From: UBA9554 sp038205135
Lineage (GTDB): Bacteria > Pseudomonadota > Alphaproteobacteria > Rhodobacterales > Rhodobacteraceae
NCBI GenBank assembly: GCA_038205135.1
Contig: JBBRCF010000057.1
Span: forward strand, 1 to 22,187
Length of the DNA stretch: 22,187 bases
Reading direction: 5' to 3'
Under the pieces are notes generated by a model. The model saw only the letters and a list, made by a program, of their open reading frames with translations, did no database searches and had not been told where the DNA came from. Positions 14,588-22,187 of this stretch are shown one piece after another. The position numbers and the translations under genes were made by a program. Within the stretch, counting starts at the first letter, position 1. The number at the start of each line of letters is the position of its first letter.

Positions 14588-15337
14588 TCAGGCCTGACGA
14601 CGACGCCATCCCATCAGCCCGAAAAAGGCGATGCCGGCGGCGAGTGCCGGCAAGGCGGCGGGCAGCGGTACCGCGCTCGGCTGGGGCGGCAACACGTCTT
14701 GCTGCAGCCCGGCGTAGCGTACCTGCGCCTGAGAATAGTTGTAGAACCCGAACGAGCCATCAGCAAAGGACCCGTTGACACTCAGTTCCTTTACGTTGTT
14801 GACGAACACCTCGACGAGCGATGAGGTGAATATCAGGTCAAACGTGTATTCGGTGTTTGGAGCCCAACCCGTCGAGCCGAGATTGGTTGCGCGCGCCAGT
14901 TCCGTCACATTGTTGGCTGGGTCGTGAGCCCAGGCACCACTGTTATTTCCGAGTGGCCCGGTTACACGAGAAATGGCGAGGCCCTTCAACCCCGTTCCGA
15001 AGAAATTCTGTGTCAGTTCCTTCCAGTCGATCAACAGGTAATCCGCGTCATTGTTGGTGAGATCACCGGTGTTGTAGCCGAGCACGAAACCGATGAAATC
15101 GTCATCACTTGTGGTTTGCACCTCGATCGTGCCGGACAGTGATTTGCCCTGGCTGTTCTCGTTGTTGTGGAAAATGGCGGGGAGGCCGTTTACGGTCTGT
15201 TTGACACCGTTGTTGTCGGCCTCGCGTACCCAGTTTCCGCCGCCGACCGCAAGCCAGTCGGTCAGGTTTACCGGTGCCGCTGTCGCGGCTGATGCCATTG
15301 CGGCAATGCACACTGCGGCAATTGAAGCAAGTTTCAT
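14588..15337 (-). CDS. VPLPA-CTERM surface protein with a thrombospondin C-terminal/LamG-like domain
   Basis: The 249-residue protein has a signal peptide (MKLAS start, cleavage near ATAA, residue ~20), a beta-sandwich domain, and a C-terminal sorting tail: VPLPA at 223-227, a hydrophobic helix and WRRRQA. The middle region resembles the thrombospondin type C-terminal lectin-like fold, with DDDFIGFVLGYN, DYLLIDWKE, GLKGLAISRV, the YTFDLIF strand and DGSFGFYNYSQAQVRYAGL. Such proteins are exported, cleaved at the tail by an exosortase and held at the surface. ATG 15337 follows AAAGGGA. No exosortase gene is in the window. The ligand is unknown. Confidence 0.82.
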   Translation of the reverse strand: MKLASIAAVCIAAMASAATAAPVNLTDWLAVGGGNWVREADNNGVKQTVNGLPAIFHNNENSQGKSLSGTIEVQTTSDDDFIGFVLGYNTGDLTNNDADYLLIDWKELTQNFFGTGLKGLAISRVTGPLGNNSGAWAHDPANNVTELARATNLGSTGWAPNTEYTFDLIFTSSLVEVFVNNVKELSVNGSFADGSFGFYNYSQAQVRYAGLQQDVLPPQPSAVPLPAALPALAAGIAFFGLMGWRRRQA

Positions 15338-15679
15338 AAAAATCCCTTTCAAGTATTTAATCGGACAACGGGCAATCCACACTACGGAGTACGACCCGGA
15401 TTCTTTGCTCTGAGCCACCGTTTTCTAAGTGAGCGGTCAAAGCCAACTCTTCCATCCAGCCTGTCCGCAACATCACCTGTCAATAGAGCTGCAATAGTGG
15501 TTTTCAGATTGAAAAAACCCGAGGCGGATCAAGGCATACCCGTCGCGTTACCCGTGGCAGGCCAAATCTGCGCTGCATCCTGCGCTTCCGTGCCGCCCCT
15601 GTTGCCGCCCCTGTGGCTGACGCAACAAAGGTCCCGGCATGGCACAACCGGGGGCTTCAGAATTTTTTCAGGACGAAAA
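15338..15679. other. Intergenic region between the TetR gene and the VPLPA gene
   Basis: This must contain the promoter of the VPLPA gene at 14588-15337 and the end of the TetR transcript. A weak stem (CCCGG 15633-15637 with CCGGG 15648-15652) lies 28 bases beyond the TetR stop and is a possible terminator. AT-rich sequence near 15345-15430 may hold the VPLPA promoter, but no clear -35/-10 pair was found. No gene is seen. Confidence 0.45.
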
Positions 15680-16309
15680 TCAGTCTTGCTGCGCCCAGGG
15701 CCGGGGCCAGTCCTTGGGGCGGCTGCCTTCGGCGGCATAGAGATGGATCAGGCGGTCCACCGCGCGGCGCGTGATTCGCTTGTGGCCTTCGGCCAGCCCA
15801 AGGCTGGCGACCAGTTTCCAATGTCCGTACATCAGACAGGTGAACAGATACGATATCTCGGCGCAGTCATCGAGGCTGAGATGCCGGTGCACGATCTTGA
15901 TTTCCAGCGCCAGAAGCTGTCCCAGCAGGGTATATTGTTCGCGCAGGGCGGCGCGCACCTTGGGCGAGGTTCCGGCATAGGCCATCATCGCATCATAGGC
16001 GCGGTCATCGCGCGGCTTGGCGTTGCCCTCGACCAGATCAAAGTAGAAATCCAGGATCAGGCCCAGACGCGCCGGTCCCTCCATGCCGGCGACGCCCTGC
16101 ACCAGCGCCATCCGGTAGGCTTCGGCCAGCTGGTCGCAGACCGCCAGCAGCAGATCGGACGGTTCGTCGAAATAATACCGGATCAACTGGCGCGAGGTTG
16201 TGGTGCCTTCTGACAACTGACCCAGCGATGGTGCGGGCGCACCCGCCTGCGCCAGATGCCGCGCGACATCCGCCGCGATCTTTTTCCGAGCCCCGATGTC
16301 CTTATCCAC
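15680..16309 (-). CDS. TetR-family transcriptional regulator (GTG start)
   Basis: The 209-residue protein has an N-terminal helix-turn-helix of TetR type (residues ~8-52, with SLGQLSEGTTTSRQLIRYYFDEPSDLL) and an all-helical C-terminal ligand/dimer domain. The GTTTSRQLIRYYF segment matches the recognition helix and following helix of the family. The GTG at 16309 follows GGAGG with 6 bases between, a strong site. It lies between VPLPA-CTERM genes on the same strand and may control them, but no operator was identified. The ligand is unknown. Confidence 0.88.
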   Translation of the reverse strand: MDKDIGARKKIAADVARHLAQAGAPAPSLGQLSEGTTTSRQLIRYYFDEPSDLLLAVCDQLAEAYRMALVQGVAGMEGPARLGLILDFYFDLVEGNAKPRDDRAYDAMMAYAGTSPKVRAALREQYTLLGQLLALEIKIVHRHLSLDDCAEISYLFTCLMYGHWKLVASLGLAEGHKRITRRAVDRLIHLYAAEGSRPKDWPRPWAQQD

Positions 16310-16547
16310 CCTTTACCTCCACCTGACCGATTATGTGCCCGTTTGCCGGGGCCGGGGAATTCGTTGCAGGCCGTCATTTGGCATTCCGGACATGCCGCGC
16401 ATTCAGAAAGGGATCGCAATTGGACTATGACGAAAACGCGATGTCACGCAAGTGATCTTCTGAACGGTATTCATCACGGACCCATCAATGCCGGTAATAT
16501 TGAACCTGCGTGTGGCCGCAGCACCTGACGGCACATGACGGAATTAA

Positions 16548-16574
16548 CCCGCCCGCCAGTCGATGGCGGGCGGG
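16548..16574 (-). terminator. GC-rich hairpin terminator for the VPLPA gene at 16636-17844
   Basis: A perfect 11-bp stem, CCCGCCCGCCA / TGGCGGGCGGG with loop GTCGA, lies about 60 bases beyond the stop codon. On the minus strand it is followed by TTAATT, a short T-rich tail, so it suits transcription from the right. Confidence 0.7.
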
Positions 16575-16608
16575 CTGTGTGGGGACAGGCAGGTGTCTGA
16601 TCCCGGAA

Positions 16609-16629
16609 CCGGGCCCGCTTTTGGCCCGG
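16609..16629 (-). terminator. Secondary stem-loop directly after the VPLPA gene
   Basis: A perfect 7-bp stem CCGGGCC / GGCCCGG with a 7-base loop sits 6 bases after the stop codon. It may assist the larger hairpin about 35 bases further on, or protect the 3' end. Confidence 0.4.
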
Positions 16630-16635
16630 ATCAGG

Positions 16636-17844
16636 TCAAATCCGGCGACGCCGCAGCAAGGACAGCGCGCCAAGTGCCGACAGGATCAGCACTCCGCCCG
16701 CCGGCAGCGGCACCGGCGACGGCGCCGCAAAGACCGAAGACCGCAGCGTAAAGCGTTCGGCACCGTTCAGGTCACCCAGTTCGATGGCAAAGTTCACGTT
16801 CAGGTTCGCCAGATCCTCGATTGAGCCGGCCGTGATGACCATCTGCGATGGATCGAAACCGTTGCCAAGGAACGACGCCACCAGATCGTCGAACGCGCTG
16901 AACGCAACCGGAGTGATCGACCCGGCAGCACCGGTCCCCAGATCAAGGATTTCGCGCCGGGCTTCCCAGGTCCCGTCCTCTTTCAGCCAGGCCATCAGCA
17001 GCGCGTCGGTCAAGGGATCGTTGTCGTTATCCCAGAACGCCCCTTGCGGCACCATATTGCCGCTGAGCCAGGGACCGAACAGAGCCCCATAAGAGCCAAA
17101 GAACCCGGTGCTCGCGATTTCCGTCGGGTCCGACAGGTCGAGCGTCAGCCCGCTGCGTTCGGAGGCGAAGAATCCATCGAGCGTGAAGTTCGGATTGCTG
17201 GCCGCGTCACCGAACAGGCCAAAGGGAAACTGCGTGCTGGCTATGCCACTGCCCGACGGTTGGGCCGAAAACAGCTGCGAAAATGACAGCCCGCTGTCCG
17301 TACCCGCGCGTTGGAAATCGTCACCAACCCCAAAGCCCAGTTCGATTGAAAAGCCCGACAGGGCCTGACCCGTCGCGTTGATCAGCCGGTGAAAGACCTG
17401 ATAGCTGTTGATTTCGGTCACGTCGCCGACGTTGAACACCAGATCGACCGGACCGACATCCGTCATCTGCTGCTTGATGCGCTTGCCGCTCTGGAACGGG
17501 CTGGTGCATGTGGCAGCCGAACTGGTCATGATACAGCCGTCCAGTTCCAGCGTGCTCTTGCCACTGTCGTCGTAGGTTTCCTGCACAACCTTGATGCCGG
17601 GAGCAACGGCTTCGGGCGGGGTGAACAGGATCTGGCCATTGGTTTCGCGCGCCGGGTCCGTGGCGTCGCGGTCGTAGACGACGCTTTTCCCGGTATCGCC
17701 ATCTGCCGGCGTAATGCCGACCATAACATTGGTGGTGTTCCAGCTGTCGATCGTGGCGGCCGTTGCCGGTGCTGCGGCGGCGATAACCCCGACCGACAGC
17801 ATGGCAACCGTTTTTGCAAACGGCCCGGATTTGTTGATTTTCAT
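16636..17844 (-). CDS. VPLPA-CTERM surface protein, possibly choice-of-anchor F type
   Basis: The 402-residue protein has a signal peptide (MKINK start, hydrophobic core, cleavage near ATAA at ~30), a long extracellular region, and a sorting tail with VPLPA at 378-382, a hydrophobic helix and RRRRI. Near the mature N-terminus DSWNTTNVMVG, VVYDRD and NGQILFTPPEAVAPGIKVV resemble the choice-of-anchor F domain, which occurs with different C-terminal anchors; this assignment is tentative. Two Cys residues lie in DGCIMTSSAATC. GGGAGA precedes ATG 17844. The protein should be exported, processed by an exosortase and displayed on the surface. No lesions are visible. Confidence 0.8.
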   Translation of the reverse strand: MKINKSGPFAKTVAMLSVGVIAAAAPATAATIDSWNTTNVMVGITPADGDTGKSVVYDRDATDPARETNGQILFTPPEAVAPGIKVVQETYDDSGKSTLELDGCIMTSSAATCTSPFQSGKRIKQQMTDVGPVDLVFNVGDVTEINSYQVFHRLINATGQALSGFSIELGFGVGDDFQRAGTDSGLSFSQLFSAQPSGSGIASTQFPFGLFGDAASNPNFTLDGFFASERSGLTLDLSDPTEIASTGFFGSYGALFGPWLSGNMVPQGAFWDNDNDPLTDALLMAWLKEDGTWEARREILDLGTGAAGSITPVAFSAFDDLVASFLGNGFDPSQMVITAGSIEDLANLNVNFAIELGDLNGAERFTLRSSVFAAPSPVPLPAGGVLILSALGALSLLRRRRI

Positions 17845-18176
17845 GCATTATCTCCCGTTAAATAAAATCGAAATATGCGGAGGAACGCAGAAAAAACCGT
17901 CAAAGACTCAATCGACAGCTAAAATTCGTCCCCCGCGTTAACAAGATTGCAAATTCCAATAATCGAAACTGATACAGATCAGTATCTGAAACGTGGCTGG
18001 AAATACTCCGTTTACGATTGGTTAACAGTTCTGCCATGTTGCCGGCGGACGGGTGCGCCTTGCGGGTCGGGATGGGGGCGCAGGGCGTTCTGTTTCGGGG
18101 TTTCACGAAGACTTGCATTGTCTGTCCCGGGTCGGCACCGTCCTGTCGCGGACAATCAAATCCAAAGGCAGGCGGC
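17845..18176. promoter_or_regulatory. Divergent promoter region between the VPLPA gene and the ThDP-enzyme gene
   Basis: This 332-base AT-richer region must drive both divergent genes. It holds an inverted repeat, ACTGAT-ACAG-ATCAGT (17968-17983), within a longer symmetric stretch that also contains GATAC/GTATC, so a regulator-binding site is likely. An in-frame extension of the ThDP gene back to 18018 exists, but its sequence is not family-like. No other gene is seen. Confidence 0.45.
17968..17983. promoter_or_regulatory. Candidate operator in the divergent region
   Basis: ACTGAT-ACAG-ATCAGT is a perfect 6-bp inverted repeat with a 4-base spacer, 193 bases before the ThDP-enzyme start and 123 bases before the VPLPA gene start. 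The length suits a TetR- or GntR-type dimer, but no cognate regulator can be named. Confidence 0.35.
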
Positions 18177-19799
18177 ATGACAGACCCCCAGATGCGCACA
18201 GCGGATGTGATCGCCCGACGGCTGTATGACGCAGGCGTGCGCCATGCGTTCGGGATGCCGGGCGGCGAGGTTCTGACGCTGATCGACGCGCTGGAACGGG
18301 TGGGGATCACCTTTGTGCTGGTCCGGCACGAGAACGCCGGCGGGTTCATGGCCGAAGGCGTGCACCATGCAACGGGCGCGCCGGGGCTATTGGTGACGAC
18401 CGTGGGGCCGGGCGCGCTGAACGCGGTCAATGTGGTGGAAAATGCGCGGCAGGACCGGGTGCCGCTGATTGTAATCACCGGCAGTCTGGATGCGGCGACA
18501 GCGCAACGTTACACGCATCAGGTCGCCGATCAGCGCGCGGTGTTTGCGGCGGTGACCAAGGCCAGCCTGACCATGGTGGCGGATGCCGCCGCGGTGATGA
18601 TCGACCGCGCCGTGGCACTGGCGATGGCGGGACAACCGGGGCCGGTGCATATCGACCTGCCCATTCTGGTGGCGGATGCCCCTGCGAAGCACAACCCTGC
18701 CCTGCGCCGCCGCGAAGGTCTGCCGATGGCACCGGCGCAAGGCAAAGCCTTGCGGGCCCTGCGGCAGCGGGTGGCGGGCGCTGCGCGCCCGCTGATCATC
18801 GCCGGCGTCGACGCGTTGAATGATGACGCGGCACAGGCCCTGCGCGCGGCAGCCGAGGCAATGGGCGCGCCGGTCATCACCACCTACAAGGCCAAGGGGA
18901 TGCTGCCAGAGGATCACCCGCTGGCGATGGGCGGCGCCGGACTGTCGCCAAAGGCCGACGCGCTGTTGCTGCCGCTGGTGCAGGCGGCAGATGTGGTGGT
19001 GCTGGCAGGCTATGACCCGATCGAGATGCGGGCGGGCTGGCAGGATGCGGTCGATCCCGACCGGCAACTGGTGATCGACATCGCAGCCACACCCAACACG
19101 CATTACATGCATCAGGGCAGCGTCAACATCGTCGGATCGGTCCATGCGACACTGGCCGTGCTGACCGACGGGCTGGCCCCCGCGCTACGCTGGGTCGGGG
19201 CGGAACCCGCCGCCACCCGCGCAGCATTGGCGGCGGCCTTTGCGCCCGAACCGGTCTGGGGTCCGGGCGTGGTGATCGCCACCTGCCGCCGCGTGCTGCC
19301 ACGGGGCACCCGCGCCAGCGTCGACAGCGGCGCGCATCGCATTCTGTTGTCGCAGATGTGGCCTTGCGACACCCCGCGCGCCTTGATGCAGTCGTCGGGG
19401 TTGTGCACCATGGGCTGCGCGGTGCCATTGGCCATCGGCGCACAGATCGCCGAGCCCGACCGCACCGTGGTGTCGTTTTGTGGCGATGCAGGGTTTCTGA
19501 TGGTGGCGGGCGAACTGGCCACCGCCGCCGATCTGGGGCTGCGCACGATATTCGTGGTGTTCGACGACCGGTCGCTGGCCCTGATCGAGATGAAGCAGCG
19601 CAGCCGCCAGTTGCCGAACGCCGGTGTTGATCTGGGCGGCACGGATTTTGCCGCGCTGGCCCGCGCAATGGGCGGGGCCGGGCATCGCGTTGACAGCGTC
19701 GCCACGCTGGAGGCCGCGTTGCAGGCGGCGTTGACCTGTCCAACCTTTACCGTGATCGCTGCAACCATTCCAAGGCAGGCCTATGATGACCGGATCTGA
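18177..19799 (+). CDS. Thiamine-diphosphate-dependent enzyme, acetolactate-synthase-like
   Basis: The 540-residue cytoplasmic enzyme has the usual three domains. The N-terminal Pyr domain carries AFGMPGGEV and the catalytic Glu (E52 in RHENAGG), followed by GLLVTTVGPGALNAV. The central domain spans ~190-330. The C-terminal PP domain holds the ThDP/Mg motif, GDAGFLM (436-442) to FDDRSLALIE (462-471). Such enzymes cleave or form C-C bonds next to a carbonyl. Overlap with a CoA-transferase gene recalls the oxalyl-CoA decarboxylase/formyl-CoA transferase pairing, but this protein looks acetolactate-synthase-like rather than Oxc. ATG 18177 follows AGGCGG and starts the family-like sequence. The substrate is unknown. 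Confidence 0.88.
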   Translation: MTDPQMRTADVIARRLYDAGVRHAFGMPGGEVLTLIDALERVGITFVLVRHENAGGFMAEGVHHATGAPGLLVTTVGPGALNAVNVVENARQDRVPLIVITGSLDAATAQRYTHQVADQRAVFAAVTKASLTMVADAAAVMIDRAVALAMAGQPGPVHIDLPILVADAPAKHNPALRRREGLPMAPAQGKALRALRQRVAGAARPLIIAGVDALNDDAAQALRAAAEAMGAPVITTYKAKGMLPEDHPLAMGGAGLSPKADALLLPLVQAADVVVLAGYDPIEMRAGWQDAVDPDRQLVIDIAATPNTHYMHQGSVNIVGSVHATLAVLTDGLAPALRWVGAEPAATRAALAAAFAPEPVWGPGVVIATCRRVLPRGTRASVDSGAHRILLSQMWPCDTPRALMQSSGLCTMGCAVPLAIGAQIAEPDRTVVSFCGDAGFLMVAGELATAADLGLRTIFVVFDDRSLALIEMKQRSRQLPNAGVDLGGTDFAALARAMGGAGHRVDSVATLEAALQAALTCPTFTVIAATIPRQAYDDRI

Positions 19800-21021
19800 T
19801 GCACAGGAGGCGCCACAGGGCGCGCCAAAGGGGGCGCTGGACGGGTTGGTGGTGCTGGACCTGTCGCGTGTGCTGGCGGGTCCGACCGCGACACAATTGC
19901 TGGCCGATCTGGGCGCGACAGTGATCAAGATCGAAAACCCCGGCACCGGTGACGATACCCGCGGTTGGGGGCCGCCCTTTGCGCCGACCACGGACGGGGT
20001 GCGCGACCTGTCGGCCTATTTCATGGCCGCCAACCGCAACAAGCTGTCGGTGACGGCCGATCTGGCCTCGGCTGATGGTGCGGCGCTGGTGCGGCAGATC
20101 GCCGATCACGCCGATGTGGTGATCGAGAATTTCAAGCCCGGCGGTTTGGTGAAATACGGGCTGGATCACGGCACGCTGTGCGCGGCGCGGCCGGATCTGG
20201 TGTATTGTTCGATCTCGGGCTACGGGCAGACCGGGCCGAACCGTGATTTGCCGGGTTATGACCTGATGGCGCAGGGGTTTGGCGGGATCATGTCGTTGAC
20301 CGGGCCTGTCGACGGCGCACCGCACAAGGTGGGTGTGGGCATCGCCGATGTGATGTGCGGCATGTATGCCTGTGTCGGCATTCTGGCCGCGTTGCGGCAC
20401 CGCGACGCCACCGGCGAGGGGCAGCATATCGATCTGGCCTTGGTGGATGCGCAGATTGCCTGGATGATCAACGAGGGCACGAATTATCTGGCGTCCGGCC
20501 TGCCGCCGCAGCGGCGCGGCAATGCGCATCCGAACATCTGCCCCTATGATGTGTTCGCCTGTGCGGATGGCCATATCCTGCTGGCGGTCGGCAATGACGG
20601 GCAATTCCGCCGGTTTGCGCAGGCGCTGGATGCGCCCGACCTGATCGACGATCCGCGCTTTGCCACCAACACCGACCGTTTGACGCATCGCGACGCGCTG
20701 ACCGCGCGGATATCTGCATTGCTGGCCGCGCTGCCAAACCGTGTTGTGCTGGACAGGATGGCCGCTGCCACCGTGCCGGCCGGCCCGATCCAGACCGTGC
20801 CCGAAGCGCTGGCGTCCGATCAGGCGCAGGCGCGCGGCGCGGTCGTCAGCGTGCCGCGCGATGATGTGGCGGGGGGCGCAGTGCGGTTGTTGGGCAATCC
20901 GCTGAAACTGTCGCGAACGCCGGTGCAGATCCGGCTGGCCCCGCCCCGGCTGGGTCAGGACAGTGCAGGTATCCTGACCGTGCTGCGTGATCTGATCGCG
21001 CGGCGCAGGCCGCGTTCGTGA
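19783..21021 (+). CDS. Class III (CaiB/BaiF) CoA-transferase family protein
   Basis: The 412-residue protein transfers CoA between carboxylic acids. It shows the family start LVVLDLSRVLAGPTATQLLADLGATVIKIE (22-51), the NRNKLSV segment (84-90), DVVIENFKPG (111-120), and PGYDLMAQG with the Asp (D160) that aligns with the catalytic Asp of formyl-CoA transferase and alpha-methylacyl-CoA racemase. GVGIADVMCGMYA follows. The gene overlaps the ThDP-enzyme gene by 17 bases, so the two are translationally coupled and probably act in one route. ATG 19783 or 19786 are both possible after AGGCAGG. Donor and acceptor acids cannot be read from sequence. Confidence 0.92.
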   Translation: MMTGSDAQEAPQGAPKGALDGLVVLDLSRVLAGPTATQLLADLGATVIKIENPGTGDDTRGWGPPFAPTTDGVRDLSAYFMAANRNKLSVTADLASADGAALVRQIADHADVVIENFKPGGLVKYGLDHGTLCAARPDLVYCSISGYGQTGPNRDLPGYDLMAQGFGGIMSLTGPVDGAPHKVGVGIADVMCGMYACVGILAALRHRDATGEGQHIDLALVDAQIAWMINEGTNYLASGLPPQRRGNAHPNICPYDVFACADGHILLAVGNDGQFRRFAQALDAPDLIDDPRFATNTDRLTHRDALTARISALLAALPNRVVLDRMAAATVPAGPIQTVPEALASDQAQARGAVVSVPRDDVAGGAVRLLGNPLKLSRTPVQIRLAPPRLGQDSAGILTVLRDLIARRRPRS

Positions 21022-21153
21022 TCCGGTATCGGCCAACGAAAACATAACAAACTGTCACGACTGCGTGGTTTCGGTGACGGGTTGATGCCAACGCAGGCGA
21101 GTGTCGTTAGGATTTGATCACGGGCGCAAGGCCCAAGGTGGGAAAGCCTGATC

Positions 21154-22187
21154 ATGACAACCGACATCTGCTGCGCTGAAACCGGCCTGACCGATCCAGC
21201 CGCGCGACTGGAATGGGACGCGATGGTGCGGGCGTTTCTGGCGCATGGCGCTGCAATGCCCACCCATCTGGGACGCGTGCTGGAACTGGAGCCCGACTCG
21301 GTGCTGCCGCTGGCGGCGCGGGGGCTGTTCTGTCTGATGCTGGCCCGGCGCGAGATGGTCGGCGTGGCGCAAACATCTGCCAATGCCGCCGTCGCCGCGC
21401 TGGCGGCAGGCGGCGCGCCGCCGCGCGCCCGCGCCTGGGTCGCGGCCTTGCAGGATTGGCTGGCCGGGTCGCCCGGCGGCGCGATCTTTCATCTGGAAGG
21501 CGTGATGGTGCAGAACCCCGCAGATACGCTGACGATGAAGGTGATCCAGGGCATCCGGTTTCTGATCGGTGACGCCGCGGGCATGCGGCGGTCGGTGGAA
21601 CGCGCGCTGGCGGGTCATGGCACGGATCACCCGCTGCGGGGCTATGTGCTGGGATGTCACGCCTTTACCCTCGAGGAAACCGGTGATTATGCGGCGGCCG
21701 AAGCGGCGGGACGCGCCGGTCTGGTGCTGGCGGCGGATGATGCCTGGGGTCTGCACGCGGTGGCGCATGTGCATGACATGACGCAGCGCCCAGAGATGGG
21801 CATCGCGTTCCTGGACGCCCATGAAACCGCGTGGAGCCATTGCAACAATTTCCGGTTTCACGTCTGGTGGCACAAGGCACTGATGTATCTGGATCAGGGC
21901 GATCATTCCCGGGTTCTGGGCCTGTACGACACCTGCATCCGCGCGGAAAAGACCGACGATTACCGCGATCTGGCCAATGCCACATCGCTGCTGGCGCGGC
22001 TGGCGCTGGACGGGGTTGCGGTCGGTGATCGCTGGGCCGAACTGGCCGATCTGGCGGAAACGCGGCTGACGGACAGCTGTCTGGTATTCGCCGACCTGCA
22101 TTATCTGCTGGCGCTGACCGGGGCAAACCGCGCCGATCCGGCGCGCCGGTTGGTGGGGCAGATGGCCGGCATGGGCATGGCCCCGAC
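21154..22187 (+). CDS. TTC38-like tetratricopeptide-repeat protein (3' end outside the window)
   Basis: An open frame from ATG 21154 runs to the window edge (344 codons, no stop). The sequence is a series of helix pairs and resembles the TTC38 family, shared by some bacteria and animals. The most telling segments are WGLHAVAHVHDM (from residue 198), FRFHVWWHKALMYLDQGD (with WWH at 238-240) and the following LYDTCI. Their conserved His and Trp residues are unusual for an ordinary TPR and suggest a binding or catalytic site. There is no signal peptide, so it should be cytoplasmic. It starts 132 bases after the CoA-transferase gene on the same strand and may belong to the same unit. Function is unknown. 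Confidence 0.75.
   Translation, partial: MTTDICCAETGLTDPAARLEWDAMVRAFLAHGAAMPTHLGRVLELEPDSVLPLAARGLFCLMLARREMVGVAQTSANAAVAALAAGGAPPRARAWVAALQDWLAGSPGGAIFHLEGVMVQNPADTLTMKVIQGIRFLIGDAAGMRRSVERALAGHGTDHPLRGYVLGCHAFTLEETGDYAAAEAAGRAGLVLAADDAWGLHAVAHVHDMTQRPEMGIAFLDAHETAWSHCNNFRFHVWWHKALMYLDQGDHSRVLGLYDTCIRAEKTDDYRDLANATSLLARLALDGVAVGDRWAELADLAETRLTDSCLVFADLHYLLALTGANRADPARRLVGQMAGMGMAP

Larger units (their letters stand above)
16310..16635. other. Intergenic region holding two hairpins and the TetR promoter
   Basis: The right part carries two stem-loops beyond the stop of the VPLPA gene at 16636 (minus strand). The left part must hold the promoter of the TetR gene, but I see no convincing -35/-10 pair. 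No ORF with a ribosome binding site is seen. Confidence 0.5.

Noticed and set aside
19747..21045. A 432-codon minus-strand open frame opposite the CoA-transferase gene
   Set aside because: The plus-strand CaiB/BaiF family motifs are unambiguous. The antisense product is Arg/His/Gln-rich with no recognisable domain.

Overview
The base composition (high G+C, strong third-position G/C), the codon use and the gene content point to an alphaproteobacterium, most likely Rhodobacteraceae/Roseobacter-type. Supporting signs are three genes with C-terminal VPLPA-CTERM sorting tails, a monomeric NADP isocitrate dehydrogenase, and several typical FadR/FCD regulators. No rRNA, tRNA or CRISPR array is visible.

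Layout. (1) Bases 1-922, minus strand: nested insertion sequences. The first ~140 bases look like the 5' end of an IS256-type element that cut off an older IS3-family element, whose orfA, A6G slippery site and partial orfB remain; orfB also carries a stop codon. (2) Bases 1300-4992, plus strand: small exported or membrane proteins of unknown function. The first two share a duplicated upstream region and use TTG starts. The second is split by an in-frame TAA. The last, a DUF3137-type membrane protein, is frameshifted. (3) Bases 5289-7523, minus strand: icd, followed by a strong hairpin terminator. (4) Bases 7651-11002: two successive copies of one arrangement, a minus-strand FadR/FCD regulator divergent from a plus-strand fumarylacetoacetate-hydrolase (FAH) family gene. 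Inverted ACCAAT/ATTGGT half-sites lie at the regulator starts. (5) Bases 11068-13768, plus strand: a complete ABC importer (binding protein, ATPase, permease) of the NMT1/Ssu/Tau type, probably transcribed with the second FAH gene. (6) Bases 13805-17844, minus strand: three VPLPA-CTERM surface-protein genes with a TetR-family regulator among them. The VPLPA gene next to the importer carries two lesions. (7) Bases 18177-22187, plus strand: an acetolactate-synthase-like ThDP enzyme overlapping a class III CoA-transferase gene, then a TTC38-like repeat protein that runs off the window.

How it fits together. Regions 4-5 look like a catabolic module: import of a small organic acid or its precursor, C-C hydrolysis of acylpyruvate-type intermediates (the first FAH protein resembles fumarylpyruvate hydrolases, giving fumarate and pyruvate), and local control by two paralogous GntR regulators. 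Region 7 looks like a second carboxylic-acid pathway, pairing CoA transfer with ThDP-dependent C-C chemistry; its substrate cannot be read from sequence. Lesions are concentrated in the IS elements, the small exported genes and one VPLPA gene, and none is seen in the metabolic genes. That fits decay of accessory DNA, although homopolymer or assembly error is a live alternative for two of the frameshifts.
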